NCBI RefSeq assembly: GCF_018613065.1
Contig: NZ_JAGGQW010000022.1
Span: 1 to 64,000 of the forward strand
Source of the DNA: Bacillus sp. ISL-7
GTDB lineage: Bacteria > Bacillota > Bacilli > Bacillales_B > DSM-18226
Direction: 5' to 3'
Length of the DNA: 64,000 nt
Shown: positions 24,975 to 34,028 of the stretch, piece by piece
Layout of the letters: each line of letters starts with the position of its first letter
Numbering within the stretch: position 1 is the stretch's first letter
Position numbers and translations under genes: made by a program
Notes under the pieces: model-generated
What the model was told of the DNA's origin: nothing
Databases searched by the model: none
What the model saw: the letters and a program-made list of their open reading frames with translations, nothing else

Positions 24975-25583
24975 TTGAATAATGGCATACTAAACAAGTT
25001 TCATAGTCTTTCTACCTGGATCTCCAATTTAGCCTATATTAATATTCTTTGGCTGACGTTTACACTTTTAGGTGGAGTACTATTAGGAATTTTTCCTGCA
25101 ACCATAGCTATGTTTTTTATTATTAAAAGAATGTTTTTGGAGAAAAGTGATTTTAGTATCATAAAGGAATTTACTATACTCTATAAAAAAGAGTTCAAAA
25201 AGAGCAACCTACTATTTTTTCCTTTTATTTTATTAGCTATTATTATCGCTGCTGATATCCGTTTTATTTCTTCTTTGGATTTTGCATTTAATAGCTTGGT
25301 AGTTAAATTATTTTATGTATTGTTGTTTCTATTGGCCATGATTTTCTTATATAGCCTTGTCGTTTATATCTATGGCGCCCGTGGGAAAAAAGAAATTTTT
25401 AAGAGTTCTCTCTATATATTATTTCATAATCCGATGACCAACCTATATATTTTAACAGGGTTATTATTGCTACATTTCTTGACATTAAAGGTAGCTGGCC
25501 TATCCGTAGTGTTCTCTGGATCCGTTTTTAGTTTAATCGTTTTAATGATTGTACAAAAAACTGCAAAAAAACTTTATAGTTAG
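24975..25583 (+). CDS. YesL-family (DUF624) membrane protein
   Basis: A 202-residue protein with five or six predicted membrane helices. It shows the DUF624 signature at the start (WLTFTLLGGVLLGIFPATIAMFFIIKRMF) and further helices separated by basic loops. YesL-type proteins typically accompany carbohydrate ABC transporters in Bacillus; here the LacI-controlled sugar locus follows directly. The role is unknown, perhaps a transporter accessory. TTG 24975 has AAGGAGGGTT upstream. Confidence 0.78.
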   Translation: MNNGILNKFHSLSTWISNLAYINILWLTFTLLGGVLLGIFPATIAMFFIIKRMFLEKSDFSIIKEFTILYKKEFKKSNLLFFPFILLAIIIAADIRFISSLDFAFNSLVVKLFYVLLFLLAMIFLYSLVVYIYGARGKKEIFKSSLYILFHNPMTNLYILTGLLLLHFLTLKVAGLSVVFSGSVFSLIVLMIVQKTAKKLYS

Positions 25584-25624
25584 GTATATTGACAGACAAT
25601 TCAAAATAAATTAAACTAACATCA

Positions 25625-25640
25625 TAGAAAACGATTACAT
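25625..25640. promoter_or_regulatory. cre-like CcpA site
   Basis: TAGAAAACGATTACAT differs from the cre consensus (TGNAARCGNTTNCA) mainly at the first G. It is located at the upstream edge of the LacI operator array. Confidence 0.4.
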
Positions 25641-25662
25641 GAAAAGGAAACTTATTTTTATA

Positions 25663-25954
25663 TTTAATCGATTAGATAAGGTCGTAACCAAACCTTTTTT
25701 ATTTCATTATTCATTTAATCGATTAAATAGGATAGCACATATTGGGTCGTCCTTTTTATTTAACCGTTTAGTTAATCGATTAAATAGAGTATCCAACATC
25801 TAGATTATTACATATTTATCCTTTTAATTAATCGATTAATTATAAAAAATACAATGATTTAATCGTACGAGGGTTCATTTTAGAATATTATTTAAACGAT
25901 TAAATCAAAATGGAGCAATAATTTTTTTTACCAAATTTAGTTAATCGATTAAAT
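25663..25954. promoter_or_regulatory. array of seven LacI-type operators
   Basis: CG-centred palindromes lie at 25663-25676, 25713-25728 (ATTTAATCGATTAAAT, perfect), 25758-25773, 25770-25785, 25826-25841 (AATTAATCGATTAATT, perfect), 25890-25905 and 25939-25954. The two at 25758 and 25770 overlap. The last ends 91 nt before the lacI start. This density points to strong, possibly looping, repression by the adjacent LacI protein. The rest of the 25.58-26.04 kb gap is AT-rich and holds no gene. Confidence 0.75.
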
Positions 25955-26045
25955 AGGAGGTGAGAAAAACTAACTAATTACAATCAAGTTAAGAATACTA
26001 AACGAGTAATGTTAGAAATTGAGAATTAATTAGGAGTGTAGTTTT

Positions 26046-27065
26046 TTGGAAACTAAAAGAGCAAACATAAAGGATGTTGCTAAAAAAGCCAATGTATCAA
26101 CAGCTACTGTTTCAAATGTAATGAATTCTTCAAGATTTGTAAAAGAAGATACACGAATAAGAGTCCTTCAAGCAATGGAAGAGTTGAATTATACCCCGAG
26201 TGCTGTAGCAAAATCATTAAAGGGAAAAGATACGAAAGTGATCGGTTTAATCATTCCGATCCTTCCAAATGATACTTCAGCAGATTTTTTCCTCTCGCTT
26301 TCGATTGGTGTTGAAAGTGTCTTAAATAAAGTAGGATACAAATTGGTTATTAGCAATTCTCGTGAAAATATAAATGACGAACTAGAGCAAATCGATATGT
26401 TTAACACCCAATTTATTGAGTATATTGATGGATTAATCATTGCTCCTACTTCTAACCTTGGTAATGAAACTAACGAAGCATTTAATAGATATCCAGCGGT
26501 TTATGTCGATCGCAAACCGAACTCAACGAAAAAAGTAGATACAGTATATTCTAATAACTATTCTGTTACCTATGAAGCAATTGAAATGATGGTTAAGAAG
26601 AAAAGAAGAAAAATTGCCTTCTTTTCTGGTCCAATCGATGTTTCAAGTACGATTGAGCGTTTTGAGGCATATAAAGATGTCCTTAGAAGGTACCAGATTG
26701 AACTGAATGAAGAGCTAATATTTGTAGGGGAGTCCTCCTTTGATGAAGGATATCAAATGGCAAAAGAACTTTTTTCTACACAAGAAGTTGATGGCATTAT
26801 AGCAGTCAATAATGTTATTGCTATGGGAGTTTACAAGGTACTAAAAGAAAAGAATATCCAAATCCCAGAAGAGGTATCGTTCATTGCTTATGATGATTTT
26901 AATTGGATGGAGCTAACAGAGCCATCAATTACCACCATAAGACAACCATCATTTGAGATGGGGCAGACCGCAGCAAGGCTTCTTTTAGAGAGGCTGGAGG
27001 ATCACACAAAAGAGGCAGAAGAAATTTGTATAGAATCGACAATCGTTCTTAGAAATTCCTTATAG
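26046..27065 (+). CDS. LacI-family transcriptional repressor
   Basis: A 339-residue regulator with the N-terminal LacI helix-turn-helix and hinge (NIKDVAKKANVSTATVSNVMNSSRFVKEDTRIRVLQAMEELNYTPSAVAKSLKG) and a periplasmic-binding-protein-like effector domain. It opens the sugar locus, and its binding sites are presumably the ATCGAT-centred palindromes upstream. The gene starts at TTG 26046 (TTAGGAGTG upstream). The effector is probably a fructose-containing sugar, inferred from the GH172 and GH32 genes downstream. Confidence 0.88.
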   Translation: METKRANIKDVAKKANVSTATVSNVMNSSRFVKEDTRIRVLQAMEELNYTPSAVAKSLKGKDTKVIGLIIPILPNDTSADFFLSLSIGVESVLNKVGYKLVISNSRENINDELEQIDMFNTQFIEYIDGLIIAPTSNLGNETNEAFNRYPAVYVDRKPNSTKKVDTVYSNNYSVTYEAIEMMVKKKRRKIAFFSGPIDVSSTIERFEAYKDVLRRYQIELNEELIFVGESSFDEGYQMAKELFSTQEVDGIIAVNNVIAMGVYKVLKEKNIQIPEEVSFIAYDDFNWMELTEPSITTIRQPSFEMGQTAARLLLERLEDHTKEAEEICIESTIVLRNSL

Positions 27066-27104
27066 GGTTAATAACTAAACCTAAAAAATGGCCGGAGGTT
27101 CAGC

Positions 27105-28400
27105 ATGAAAAAATTTAAAATTTTATTAAGTTTGGTAATGCTTATTGGTTTGATTCTAGCTGGTTGTGGAAAAAAAGAATCTGCAACATCTGCAGATGGT
27201 AAAACAACTATAGATTTTGCGATTCATGTAGCGAATCCAAAAGAACAAGAGCCTGCTTTTTATAAAGTAATTGAAAAATTCCAGGAGGAAAACCCAGATA
27301 TTAAAGTTAACCTTATTGGGAAAGAGCAACAAGAACATGTGAAAGGTATTAAAATGCAATCTCAATCGGATAAACTCCCGGATGTTTTCTGGATGCTGCC
27401 AGCTTCAGCAGCTGAGTTAGAGAAGGCTGGTATGTTAATGGACTTAACAGGATTTCTTGATGATAATCCAGATATTAAGAGTTCACTAAAACCAAACATG
27501 ATCAAATCCTTTAACAAGGATGGCCGTCAGTACGGCTTACCATATCAACCACTGATCACGGGCCTATTCTATAACAAAGCACTTTTCGATAAGTACGGGG
27601 TAAAGATTCCTGAAACCTTTGAGGATTTAGCAGAAGCAACAAAAGTATTTGAAAAGAACGGTATTACCACGATTTCAAAAGGTGCTAAAGATGATTACTC
27701 TGTATGGGCCTTTTTAACAATGCTTTCAAGATATGGGTACTTTGACAAAATCGATAATATTCTTGCAGGAAAAGAAAGCTATAACAACACAGACTTTGTC
27801 AACTACTACAAAAAAATCGGTGAGTTACAGAAGTTAGGTGCGTTTCCTAAAAACGTTACTACACAAACCTATTTCCAAGCCGTTGAGCAATTTTTAGCGG
27901 GCAAAGCAGCAATGTTGGATTCTGGTATGTGGGATGTTCAAAAAATTGAACAAAGCCCTATTGGAAAAGATGTAGGTTTTTGGTGGGGACCAACCTTTAC
28001 TGATGGCGTAGGCGACCAAAAAGTAAGTTCAGTTGTACCTTCTGCTCCGTTGCTGGTTAGTAAAAAAGCAGGAGAGAACAAAGCGAAGAAAGAAGCTGTC
28101 TTGAAATTGTTGAAGTTCTACTATGGTGAAAAGGGTACTCAAATTATGGTAGATAACCAAGTAGCCCCAATGACGAATGCCACGGTGAATGTAGATGAAG
28201 CTGCACATCCATTGTTTAAAAAGTTAGTTGATCAAGTACAGCTTGAAGGCTGGACCAGTCAACAAAACCAACCTGACCTTGTGGTTCCTGAAGCGATCGG
28301 AAGTGCCATGTACGACAGTATTTATGGTGTAATTAATGGAACTTACACCCCAGAGCAAGCGGCAAAAGTTGTGGATGAAAAAATTTCGGCAATTAAATAA
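27105..28400 (+). CDS. sugar ABC transporter solute-binding lipoprotein (family 1)
   Basis: A 431-residue extracellular lipoprotein. The signal peptide ends in the lipobox LILAGC (Cys21) and the mature part is a family 1 sugar-binding fold (FQEENPDIKVNLIGKEQQEHVKGIKMQSQSDKLPDVFWM...). It captures an oligosaccharide for the two permeases downstream. A stable hairpin follows and may protect this message or lower permease expression. No ATPase gene is in the locus, so a shared MsmX-type ATPase is probably used. Confidence 0.87.
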   Translation: MKKFKILLSLVMLIGLILAGCGKKESATSADGKTTIDFAIHVANPKEQEPAFYKVIEKFQEENPDIKVNLIGKEQQEHVKGIKMQSQSDKLPDVFWMLPASAAELEKAGMLMDLTGFLDDNPDIKSSLKPNMIKSFNKDGRQYGLPYQPLITGLFYNKALFDKYGVKIPETFEDLAEATKVFEKNGITTISKGAKDDYSVWAFLTMLSRYGYFDKIDNILAGKESYNNTDFVNYYKKIGELQKLGAFPKNVTTQTYFQAVEQFLAGKAAMLDSGMWDVQKIEQSPIGKDVGFWWGPTFTDGVGDQKVSSVVPSAPLLVSKKAGENKAKKEAVLKLLKFYYGEKGTQIMVDNQVAPMTNATVNVDEAAHPLFKKLVDQVQLEGWTSQQNQPDLVVPEAIGSAMYDSIYGVINGTYTPEQAAKVVDEKISAIK

Positions 28401-28410
28401 TTATTAGTAA

Positions 28411-28448
28411 TTGGCTAATGTAATAGATTTGTTTATTGCATTAGCCAA
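28411..28448 (+). other. intra-operon mRNA stem-loop
   Basis: Inverted repeat TTGGCTAATG / CATTAGCCAA between the binding-protein and permease genes. It lacks a T-run, so it is more likely a processing/stability element than a full terminator. Confidence 0.6.
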
Positions 28449-28468
28449 CTCATAAAGTAGGTGGAAAA

Positions 28469-29362
28469 ATGCGATGGTTTAGTAATAATAAAAACAAAAT
28501 AATCCTGCTATTACCAACAATTCTAGTCTATTTAATGTACATTCTGATGCCAATAGTAATTGCAACCTATTACAGTTTTACAAGTTTTACAGGTATTGGT
28601 GTACCCCAGTTTGTGGGACTGTCTAACTATCAGCGATTATTCAATGATCCAATATTTATAATCGCGCTTAAGAATACCTTTATCGTCCTATTGGTTACCA
28701 TAGTTATTCTAATCCCCGGTGCTTTTTTGCTATCACTATTACTAAATAAGAAAATGAAGGGTGTAGGTGCATTACGAGCTATAAACTATTCTCCTTCTAT
28801 CATAGCGCCAATCATGGTTGGGTTAATTTGGGTATTTATTTTAGATCCTCAAATTGGCTTGGTGAATACCTTCTTAGGAAAAATTGGTCTCGAGTCCCTT
28901 ACTTTTGAGTGGATTGGCGGCGATACCTTAACTCCATTTTCAGTTGCCATTGTCCAAAGTTGGCAGAGTTTAGGTTACATAGCCACAATATTTTTAGCAG
29001 GATTAACATTAATTCCAGCAGAACTCTATGAAGCAGCTGAAATGGACGGGGCAAGTAAATTCAAGCAATTGGTAAACATTACCATCCCTTTGCTTAATGA
29101 AACGTTTAAATTAAACACGATATTAGTTATTACCCTTTGTTTTAAAATCTTTGAAACTGTACTCCAATTAACCAATGGTGGACCAAATCACTTGTCAGAT
29201 GTATTGGTAACGTTTATGTACAGTACCACCTTTACTTCAGGGGAGTATGGTTATGGGATGTCGATAGCAGTAATATCATTACTCGCGACGATTCTATTTG
29301 CAGGTGTTTTCCTTGGAATCTTTACAATAGGTAAAAGACTAAGTAATAAGGAAGGGGTGTGA
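28469..29362 (+). CDS. sugar ABC transporter permease 1 (MalF/UgpA type)
   Basis: A 297-residue permease with six predicted helices and the EAA-loop (ELYEAAEMDGASKFKQLVNITIPLL) that docks the ATPase. The segment GGPNHLSDVLVTFMY is typical of carbohydrate permeases. A GTAGGTGG site precedes the ATG. Its stop lies 5 nt before the start chosen for permease 2. Confidence 0.87.
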   Translation: MRWFSNNKNKIILLLPTILVYLMYILMPIVIATYYSFTSFTGIGVPQFVGLSNYQRLFNDPIFIIALKNTFIVLLVTIVILIPGAFLLSLLLNKKMKGVGALRAINYSPSIIAPIMVGLIWVFILDPQIGLVNTFLGKIGLESLTFEWIGGDTLTPFSVAIVQSWQSLGYIATIFLAGLTLIPAELYEAAEMDGASKFKQLVNITIPLLNETFKLNTILVITLCFKIFETVLQLTNGGPNHLSDVLVTFMYSTTFTSGEYGYGMSIAVISLLATILFAGVFLGIFTIGKRLSNKEGV

Positions 29363-29367
29363 GAAGG

Positions 29368-30276
29368 ATGAAGTCAGAAGATACCTATATTGCTCCAATG
29401 AAGCCAACGGTGTCACAAGACACTTCGATTGAAACATTGACTCGTAAAGAATCTAGATTGAATAAGCTTTCCAGCATCCTTACTTATGCAGTCACATTAC
29501 TTGTAATGGTTCCTTTTATTTGGATGATTGTCTTATCCTTTCAAGATAACCAGACGATCCTTACAAATCCATTTTCGTTACCTGATAGTCTAAACTTCGA
29601 TAACTATAAGCGCGCTTTCGAAACATTGGATATGGGCTTGCTTTATAAGAATACCTTTATTATTGCCATTGTATCGGTATTCCTAGAAATGATCATTACC
29701 TTTATGAGCTCTTATGCCATTAGTAGATTAATATATAAACGTGAAAAATTAAAAAATGGCTTGTACTATTTTCTTATTATTGGGCTTGCCATCCCGCCGT
29801 TTATCTTATTGTTTCCAATCTACCGAATTACGATTTCGTTAGGAATTGAAAATACGTATCTATCACTTATTTTACCGTATATTGCTACTTCGATTTCATT
29901 TAATACGTTATTGTTTACCGGCTTTCTAAAAGATTTCCCGGCTGAAATTGAAGAAGCAGCAGTAATTGATGGCTGTAACTTATTTACATTGTGTACAAAA
30001 GTGGTTTTCCCGGTCATCAGGCCAGTGGTCATGACGATCTTTATCTTTAATATTCTTTATATCTGGAATGAATTCCCTTTTGCAGTCACACTTATTAGTG
30101 ATCCTGACCATATGACCATTCCGCTTGCGATATCTGAATTTAAAGGAAGATACAACATTGATTACGGTGGAATTGTATCAGCAAGCTTACTATTTATTAT
30201 TCCACAATTAGTGTTTTATGGAGTTTTCCAAAAACACATTATTAAGGGTATGACTGCTGGAGCAGTTAAAGGATAA
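29368..30276 (+). CDS. sugar ABC transporter permease 2 (MalG/UgpE type)
   Basis: A 302-residue permease with a ~40-residue polar cytoplasmic N-terminus, six predicted helices and the EAA-loop EIEEAAVIDGCNLFTLCTKVVFPV. ATG 29368 is preferred over GTG 29359, which overlaps the preceding stop and is too close to GAAGGGG. It partners permease 1. Confidence 0.87.
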   Translation: MKSEDTYIAPMKPTVSQDTSIETLTRKESRLNKLSSILTYAVTLLVMVPFIWMIVLSFQDNQTILTNPFSLPDSLNFDNYKRAFETLDMGLLYKNTFIIAIVSVFLEMIITFMSSYAISRLIYKREKLKNGLYYFLIIGLAIPPFILLFPIYRITISLGIENTYLSLILPYIATSISFNTLLFTGFLKDFPAEIEEAAVIDGCNLFTLCTKVVFPVIRPVVMTIFIFNILYIWNEFPFAVTLISDPDHMTIPLAISEFKGRYNIDYGGIVSASLLFIIPQLVFYGVFQKHIIKGMTAGAVKG

Positions 30277-30305
30277 AAAAACAATGATATGGAGGCAACT
30301 TTATT

Positions 30306-31661
30306 ATGAAAACTTCTAACGGACTTATGCAAAATTTAACTAGACATACAGATGTGAGATCATCAAGGGTTTCAAGTTCTGACCAATCAGGAAGAAACCA
30401 AGATTATTGGCTGATTCCACCAAACGAGTCAGTAGTATTAGGAGAAATCGAAGGACCAGGCTGCTTAACACATTTTTGGATGACATCTTTCTGCAGAAAA
30501 ATTATGGGGCCAAGTATCGTGGATCCAGTTTTAGGCAGTAATGTAGCACCAGTAAATGAAATCCACAATGCTCTAGGTGTTACGTGGGAAGAACAAGATC
30601 CATTTTATTACAGAAAAGCATTGATTAAAATTACTTGGGATGATCAAGATACACCAAGCGTTTTGGCGCCATTAGGAGATTTTTTCTGTGTGGGACATTC
30701 GTTACCAGGCAATTTCCAATCCGTACCATTCAATGTTTCTGTTAAACCAGAGGAAGCAAATAAGTTTGGTGCGCCCGCTGCCTTAAACTGCTATTTCCCA
30801 ATGCCATTTAACAAAAAGGCAAAAATTGAAATCGTGAACGAAAACTCATTACCATTTGGTCTGTATTTCTATATCGATTATGAGCTATATAAAGAAGAGT
30901 TGCCTAAAGATACTGTCTACTTCCATGCGAACTGGCATCGTGAAAATCCTTGTGAAGGCTGGGGAAATGACCTTCAAGTAAATAGCCCTGCTATCCAGAG
31001 TGTATCAAATCTAACAGGTGAAGATAACTATGTGATTTTAGAAACAGAAGGTAAGGGGCATTATGTGGGTTGTAACTTATCAGTAAATCACTTCCAGGGA
31101 AGTTGGTGGGGTGAAGGTGATGATATGATCTTCATCGACGGTGAAAAAGAACCTAGCATTGATGGAACAGGTACTGAGGATTACTTTGGACACGCATGGG
31201 GAATGCAAAAGAATGCATTCTTGTATAACGGATCGATTATTCATGAGAGTGACAAACCCGGTTACCAGGTTTCCTATAGATTCCACATCGCAGATCCCAT
31301 TCATTTCTCTGAAAGCATTAAGGTTACAATAGAGCATGGACATGCAAATCACTTGTCAGATGACTGGTCGTCAACTGCTTATTGGTATCAGACGTTACCA
31401 TCGCCAAAGCTTGATATCCTTCCAGTGGAAGATAGATTACCGCATGTTGCCCAAATGCCAGTTGTGAAACAAAAGGCTAAGAAAGAACTAAATGAAGAGC
31501 AGCAAAAGGCATTTGAATCAGCAAAAGAAAGAGAAGCATTCTATGTGGAAGAGAAGAAGAAACAAATGGAAATTAAATACAACAAAACAAGAGAATCTTC
31601 TATTGGAAATAAAGAGCATGCTCAACGTGTAAAAGAAAGCCTTAAGGGTAAATGGGATTAA
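30306..31661 (+). CDS. GH172 (DUF2961) glycoside hydrolase
   Basis: A 451-residue protein with the DUF2961 hallmark GEGDDMIFIDGE..PSIDGTGTEDYFGHAWG and an upstream GPGCLTHFWMT block. The family, now GH172, includes an alpha-D-fructofuranosidase/difructose-dianhydride synthase from Bifidobacterium dentium and arabinofuranosidases. There is no signal peptide, so it acts on imported sugar. A charged helical tail (~residues 385-451) extends beyond the catalytic fold. With GH32 next to it, the natural substrate is probably a difructose anhydride or alpha-linked fructoside (inference). Confidence 0.8.
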   Translation: MKTSNGLMQNLTRHTDVRSSRVSSSDQSGRNQDYWLIPPNESVVLGEIEGPGCLTHFWMTSFCRKIMGPSIVDPVLGSNVAPVNEIHNALGVTWEEQDPFYYRKALIKITWDDQDTPSVLAPLGDFFCVGHSLPGNFQSVPFNVSVKPEEANKFGAPAALNCYFPMPFNKKAKIEIVNENSLPFGLYFYIDYELYKEELPKDTVYFHANWHRENPCEGWGNDLQVNSPAIQSVSNLTGEDNYVILETEGKGHYVGCNLSVNHFQGSWWGEGDDMIFIDGEKEPSIDGTGTEDYFGHAWGMQKNAFLYNGSIIHESDKPGYQVSYRFHIADPIHFSESIKVTIEHGHANHLSDDWSSTAYWYQTLPSPKLDILPVEDRLPHVAQMPVVKQKAKKELNEEQQKAFESAKEREAFYVEEKKKQMEIKYNKTRESSIGNKEHAQRVKESLKGKWD

Positions 31662-31736
31662 GATTAATAAAATTGGGGATAAATGTTTCTATCAATCTAT
31701 ATATCAGCTTATATTAAATGGAAATAGGTGATATTT

Positions 31737-33215
31737 ATGAATCGTATAAATACGAAACACTTAGAGGCTCTTGAAAGAGCAAACCAAGAAATTGACGCCA
31801 AGAAAGCTAGTATTGCGAAAAGTCGATATAGATTACACTATCACTTTATGGCACCGACTGGCTGGATTAATGACCCGAACGGATTAGTGCAATATAAGGG
31901 TGAATATCATCTATTCTATCAATTCTATCCCTACGCTTCTAGCTGGGGGCCAATGCACTGGGGACATGCAAAAAGTAAGGATCTCGTACATTGGGAGCAC
32001 TTACCGGTTGCCTTGGCGCCATCAGAGTCCTACGACTCTGGTGACGTCACTGGGTATGGCTGTTTCTCTGGTAGTGCAGTCGTAGACGGAGATAAATTGG
32101 TGCTAATTTATACTGGGCATGTAGATGGCAACCTGCCACAACAGGTTCAAAATATTGCCACAAGTAACGATGGAATATCTTTTGAAAAATATAGACAAAA
32201 CCCTGTTGTGGATAACTTCCCAGTCGATGGTACGCATGATTTTCGAGATCCAAAAGTTTGGCAGCATGATGGCAAATGGTACATGGTTGTAGGAACGAAG
32301 AAAGAGGGAAAAGGGAAAGCAGTACTCTACGTTTCGGATGATTTAAAGGATTGGACATATAAAGGAGTAGCTGCAGAAAGTGATGGCTCTCAAGGAGATA
32401 TGTGGGAGTGTCCAGATCTTTTTCCAATCAACCAAACGCATGCCTTAATTGTTTCGCCAATGTATGGGACGCAAAACGAAAGACCTTTTTATGTGATTGG
32501 TAATATGGACTATGATCAAGGCATTTTTACTCAGGGTGTGAGCAGGACATTAGATTATGGGTTCGACTTCTACGCCCCTCAGACTTTGGTTGATGAAAAA
32601 GGGCGTCGTATCATGATTGGCTGGATGGAAAAATGGTTAACAAAAATGCCTTCTCAAGAGTTCGGCTGGGCTGGGGCGATGACGATTCCAAGAGAACTTG
32701 TCTTGGAAGGAAATATTCTAAAGCAAAAGCCAGTTTCAGAGCTTGCAGAATTAAGATTCGACTACAAGAAACTAGATGCGCTTGAAGTTACAGAAAAAGT
32801 GACAGTATATGAACAACAAGAATCCGTTTCAGAGATCAGTCTCGATATTAACCTCAACGAGACAGAGGCTTCCTTATTTGGGATTCAATTAAGATGTTCA
32901 GCGGATGGAAAAGAAAAAACAGAAATTCTCCTCGATTTGGAAAATAAAGAGATAGTCATGGACCGGGAGCACTCGGGCTGCGGTGAAAAGGGAATTAGCA
33001 AAGCACCACTGATAATGAAGCATGATGGCACCCTGAATCTCCGGATTTTTATGGATGCTACATCTATTGAGCTATTTGTTAATGAGGGGGAGCAGGTCAT
33101 TACTAATCGAATCTTCCCGGAGGAGACTAGCAAGCAGTTTAACCTTTTTACAAAGGGCGGCAAGGTTTCTGTAAATAGTATTGAATCATGGAAGTTAGAT
33201 TCTGTGTGGAATTAA
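31737..33215 (+). CDS. GH32 intracellular beta-fructosidase / sucrose-6-phosphate hydrolase type
   Basis: A 492-residue enzyme with the nucleophile motif WINDPNG (Asp46), stabiliser FRDP (Asp171) and acid/base WECPDLF (Glu224), a five-bladed propeller and a C-terminal beta-sandwich (LNLRIFMDATSIELFVNEGEQVITNRIFP). It has no signal peptide, so it hydrolyses fructosides in the cytoplasm. ATG 31737 has AATAGGTGA upstream. It is the last intact gene of the locus, followed by a terminator. Confidence 0.9.
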   Translation: MNRINTKHLEALERANQEIDAKKASIAKSRYRLHYHFMAPTGWINDPNGLVQYKGEYHLFYQFYPYASSWGPMHWGHAKSKDLVHWEHLPVALAPSESYDSGDVTGYGCFSGSAVVDGDKLVLIYTGHVDGNLPQQVQNIATSNDGISFEKYRQNPVVDNFPVDGTHDFRDPKVWQHDGKWYMVVGTKKEGKGKAVLYVSDDLKDWTYKGVAAESDGSQGDMWECPDLFPINQTHALIVSPMYGTQNERPFYVIGNMDYDQGIFTQGVSRTLDYGFDFYAPQTLVDEKGRRIMIGWMEKWLTKMPSQEFGWAGAMTIPRELVLEGNILKQKPVSELAELRFDYKKLDALEVTEKVTVYEQQESVSEISLDINLNETEASLFGIQLRCSADGKEKTEILLDLENKEIVMDREHSGCGEKGISKAPLIMKHDGTLNLRIFMDATSIELFVNEGEQVITNRIFPEETSKQFNLFTKGGKVSVNSIESWKLDSVWN

Positions 33216-33240
33216 ATACTTCTTTTTGAAATAAAGATAG

Positions 33241-33279
33241 AGTTCTAATCAAATATATATGATTAGAGCTTTGTTTTTG
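33241..33279 (+). terminator. Rho-independent terminator after GH32
   Basis: Stem AGTTCTAATCA / TGATTAGAGCT with an AT-rich loop, then TTGTTTTTG. Confidence 0.65.
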
Positions 33280-33375
33280 AACAATCGTAAAGCAGATGCC
33301 TTTTTATATGAAAAGGAACTCGACCAAGAAAAACTTAAAGCCTCCAATATCCTCCATTTCGGTTCGGCCACTGCT
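33280..33375 (+). pseudogene. PfkB-family fructokinase remnant
   Basis: About 30 codons read RKADAFLYEKELDQEKLKAS then NILHFGSATALL, which matches the central part of Bacillus PfkB fructokinases (DxDAFL..EL...I.HFGSATA.L). The N-terminal sugar-binding half and the C-terminal GAGD active site are missing, and the frame ends soon after. It is a deletion remnant next to fructosidase genes, where a fructokinase would be expected. Confidence 0.55.
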
Positions 33376-33460
33376 TTGTTACGTTTGTTTGTACGAAAGT
33401 GGGTGCTATTTTGGCAATATCGACCCTTGAGGAAACAGTGAAGACCTGTTAAATGCTATT

Positions 33461-33476
33461 ATTTAAACGATTATGT
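33461..33476. promoter_or_regulatory. possible outlying LacI-type operator
   Basis: ATTTAAACGATTATGT resembles the left half and centre of the copy at 25890 but has a poor right half. It lies downstream of the locus. Confidence 0.25.
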
Positions 33477-33530
33477 AAAATAAGGAAGTGATGAATGGGT
33501 AAGAATATTAAAAGTGAAAGGGGAATGAGT

Positions 33531-33956
33531 ATGGAGTTAACAATTAATTGGAAAGAGAAGATGGCGTTTACTGGGGTTACTCCTTCCGGACATGAATTTA
33601 CGATGGATGCAGCCCCAGAAGTCGGAGGAGAGAATTCAGGACCAAGACCGACGGAACTGCTACTACAGGCAGTGGCAGGTTGTACAGGGATAGATATTAT
33701 TTCGATCCTGAATAAAATGCGCCTCGAGCCATCCGCTTTTCATATGGATGTTAAAGGCGAACGTGCCGAAGATCATCCTAAGCGCTTTACAACGATTAAC
33801 ATTCATTATGCGTTAGAAGGAGAATTGCCTGAAGATAAAGTGATTCGGGCGATTCAATTATCGAAAGACAAATACTGTTCCGTCTCCCATTCCTTGAACT
33901 CAGAAATATCCGTCAGTTACTCTATTAATGGGGTAAAAGGTGAAAAGACAATATAA
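33531..33956 (+). CDS. OsmC-family (YhfA-like) protein
   Basis: A 141-residue OsmC/Ohr-fold protein (PEVGGENSGPRPTELLLQAVAGCTGIDIISILNKMRLEPSAFHMDV). The conserved Cys in VAGCTGID fits the thiol-peroxidase-like family, but the second redox Cys position (KYCSVSHSL) is typical of the YhfA subgroup with unknown substrate. ATG 33531 is chosen because AAAGGGG lies 7 nt upstream and relatives begin MELTINWK. Monocistronic. Confidence 0.8.
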   Translation: MELTINWKEKMAFTGVTPSGHEFTMDAAPEVGGENSGPRPTELLLQAVAGCTGIDIISILNKMRLEPSAFHMDVKGERAEDHPKRFTTINIHYALEGELPEDKVIRAIQLSKDKYCSVSHSLNSEISVSYSINGVKGEKTI

Positions 33957-33962
33957 CATCGA

Positions 33963-33996
33963 AAGAAGTAACAACCAACTGGTGTTACTTCTTATT
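33963..33996 (+). terminator. Rho-independent terminator
   Basis: Stem AAGAAGTAACA / TGTTACTTCTT with a 9-nt loop. Confidence 0.75.
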
Positions 33997-34028
33997 CATA
34001 TGCTTTGTAAAAAAGTTTATTGAGGTTT

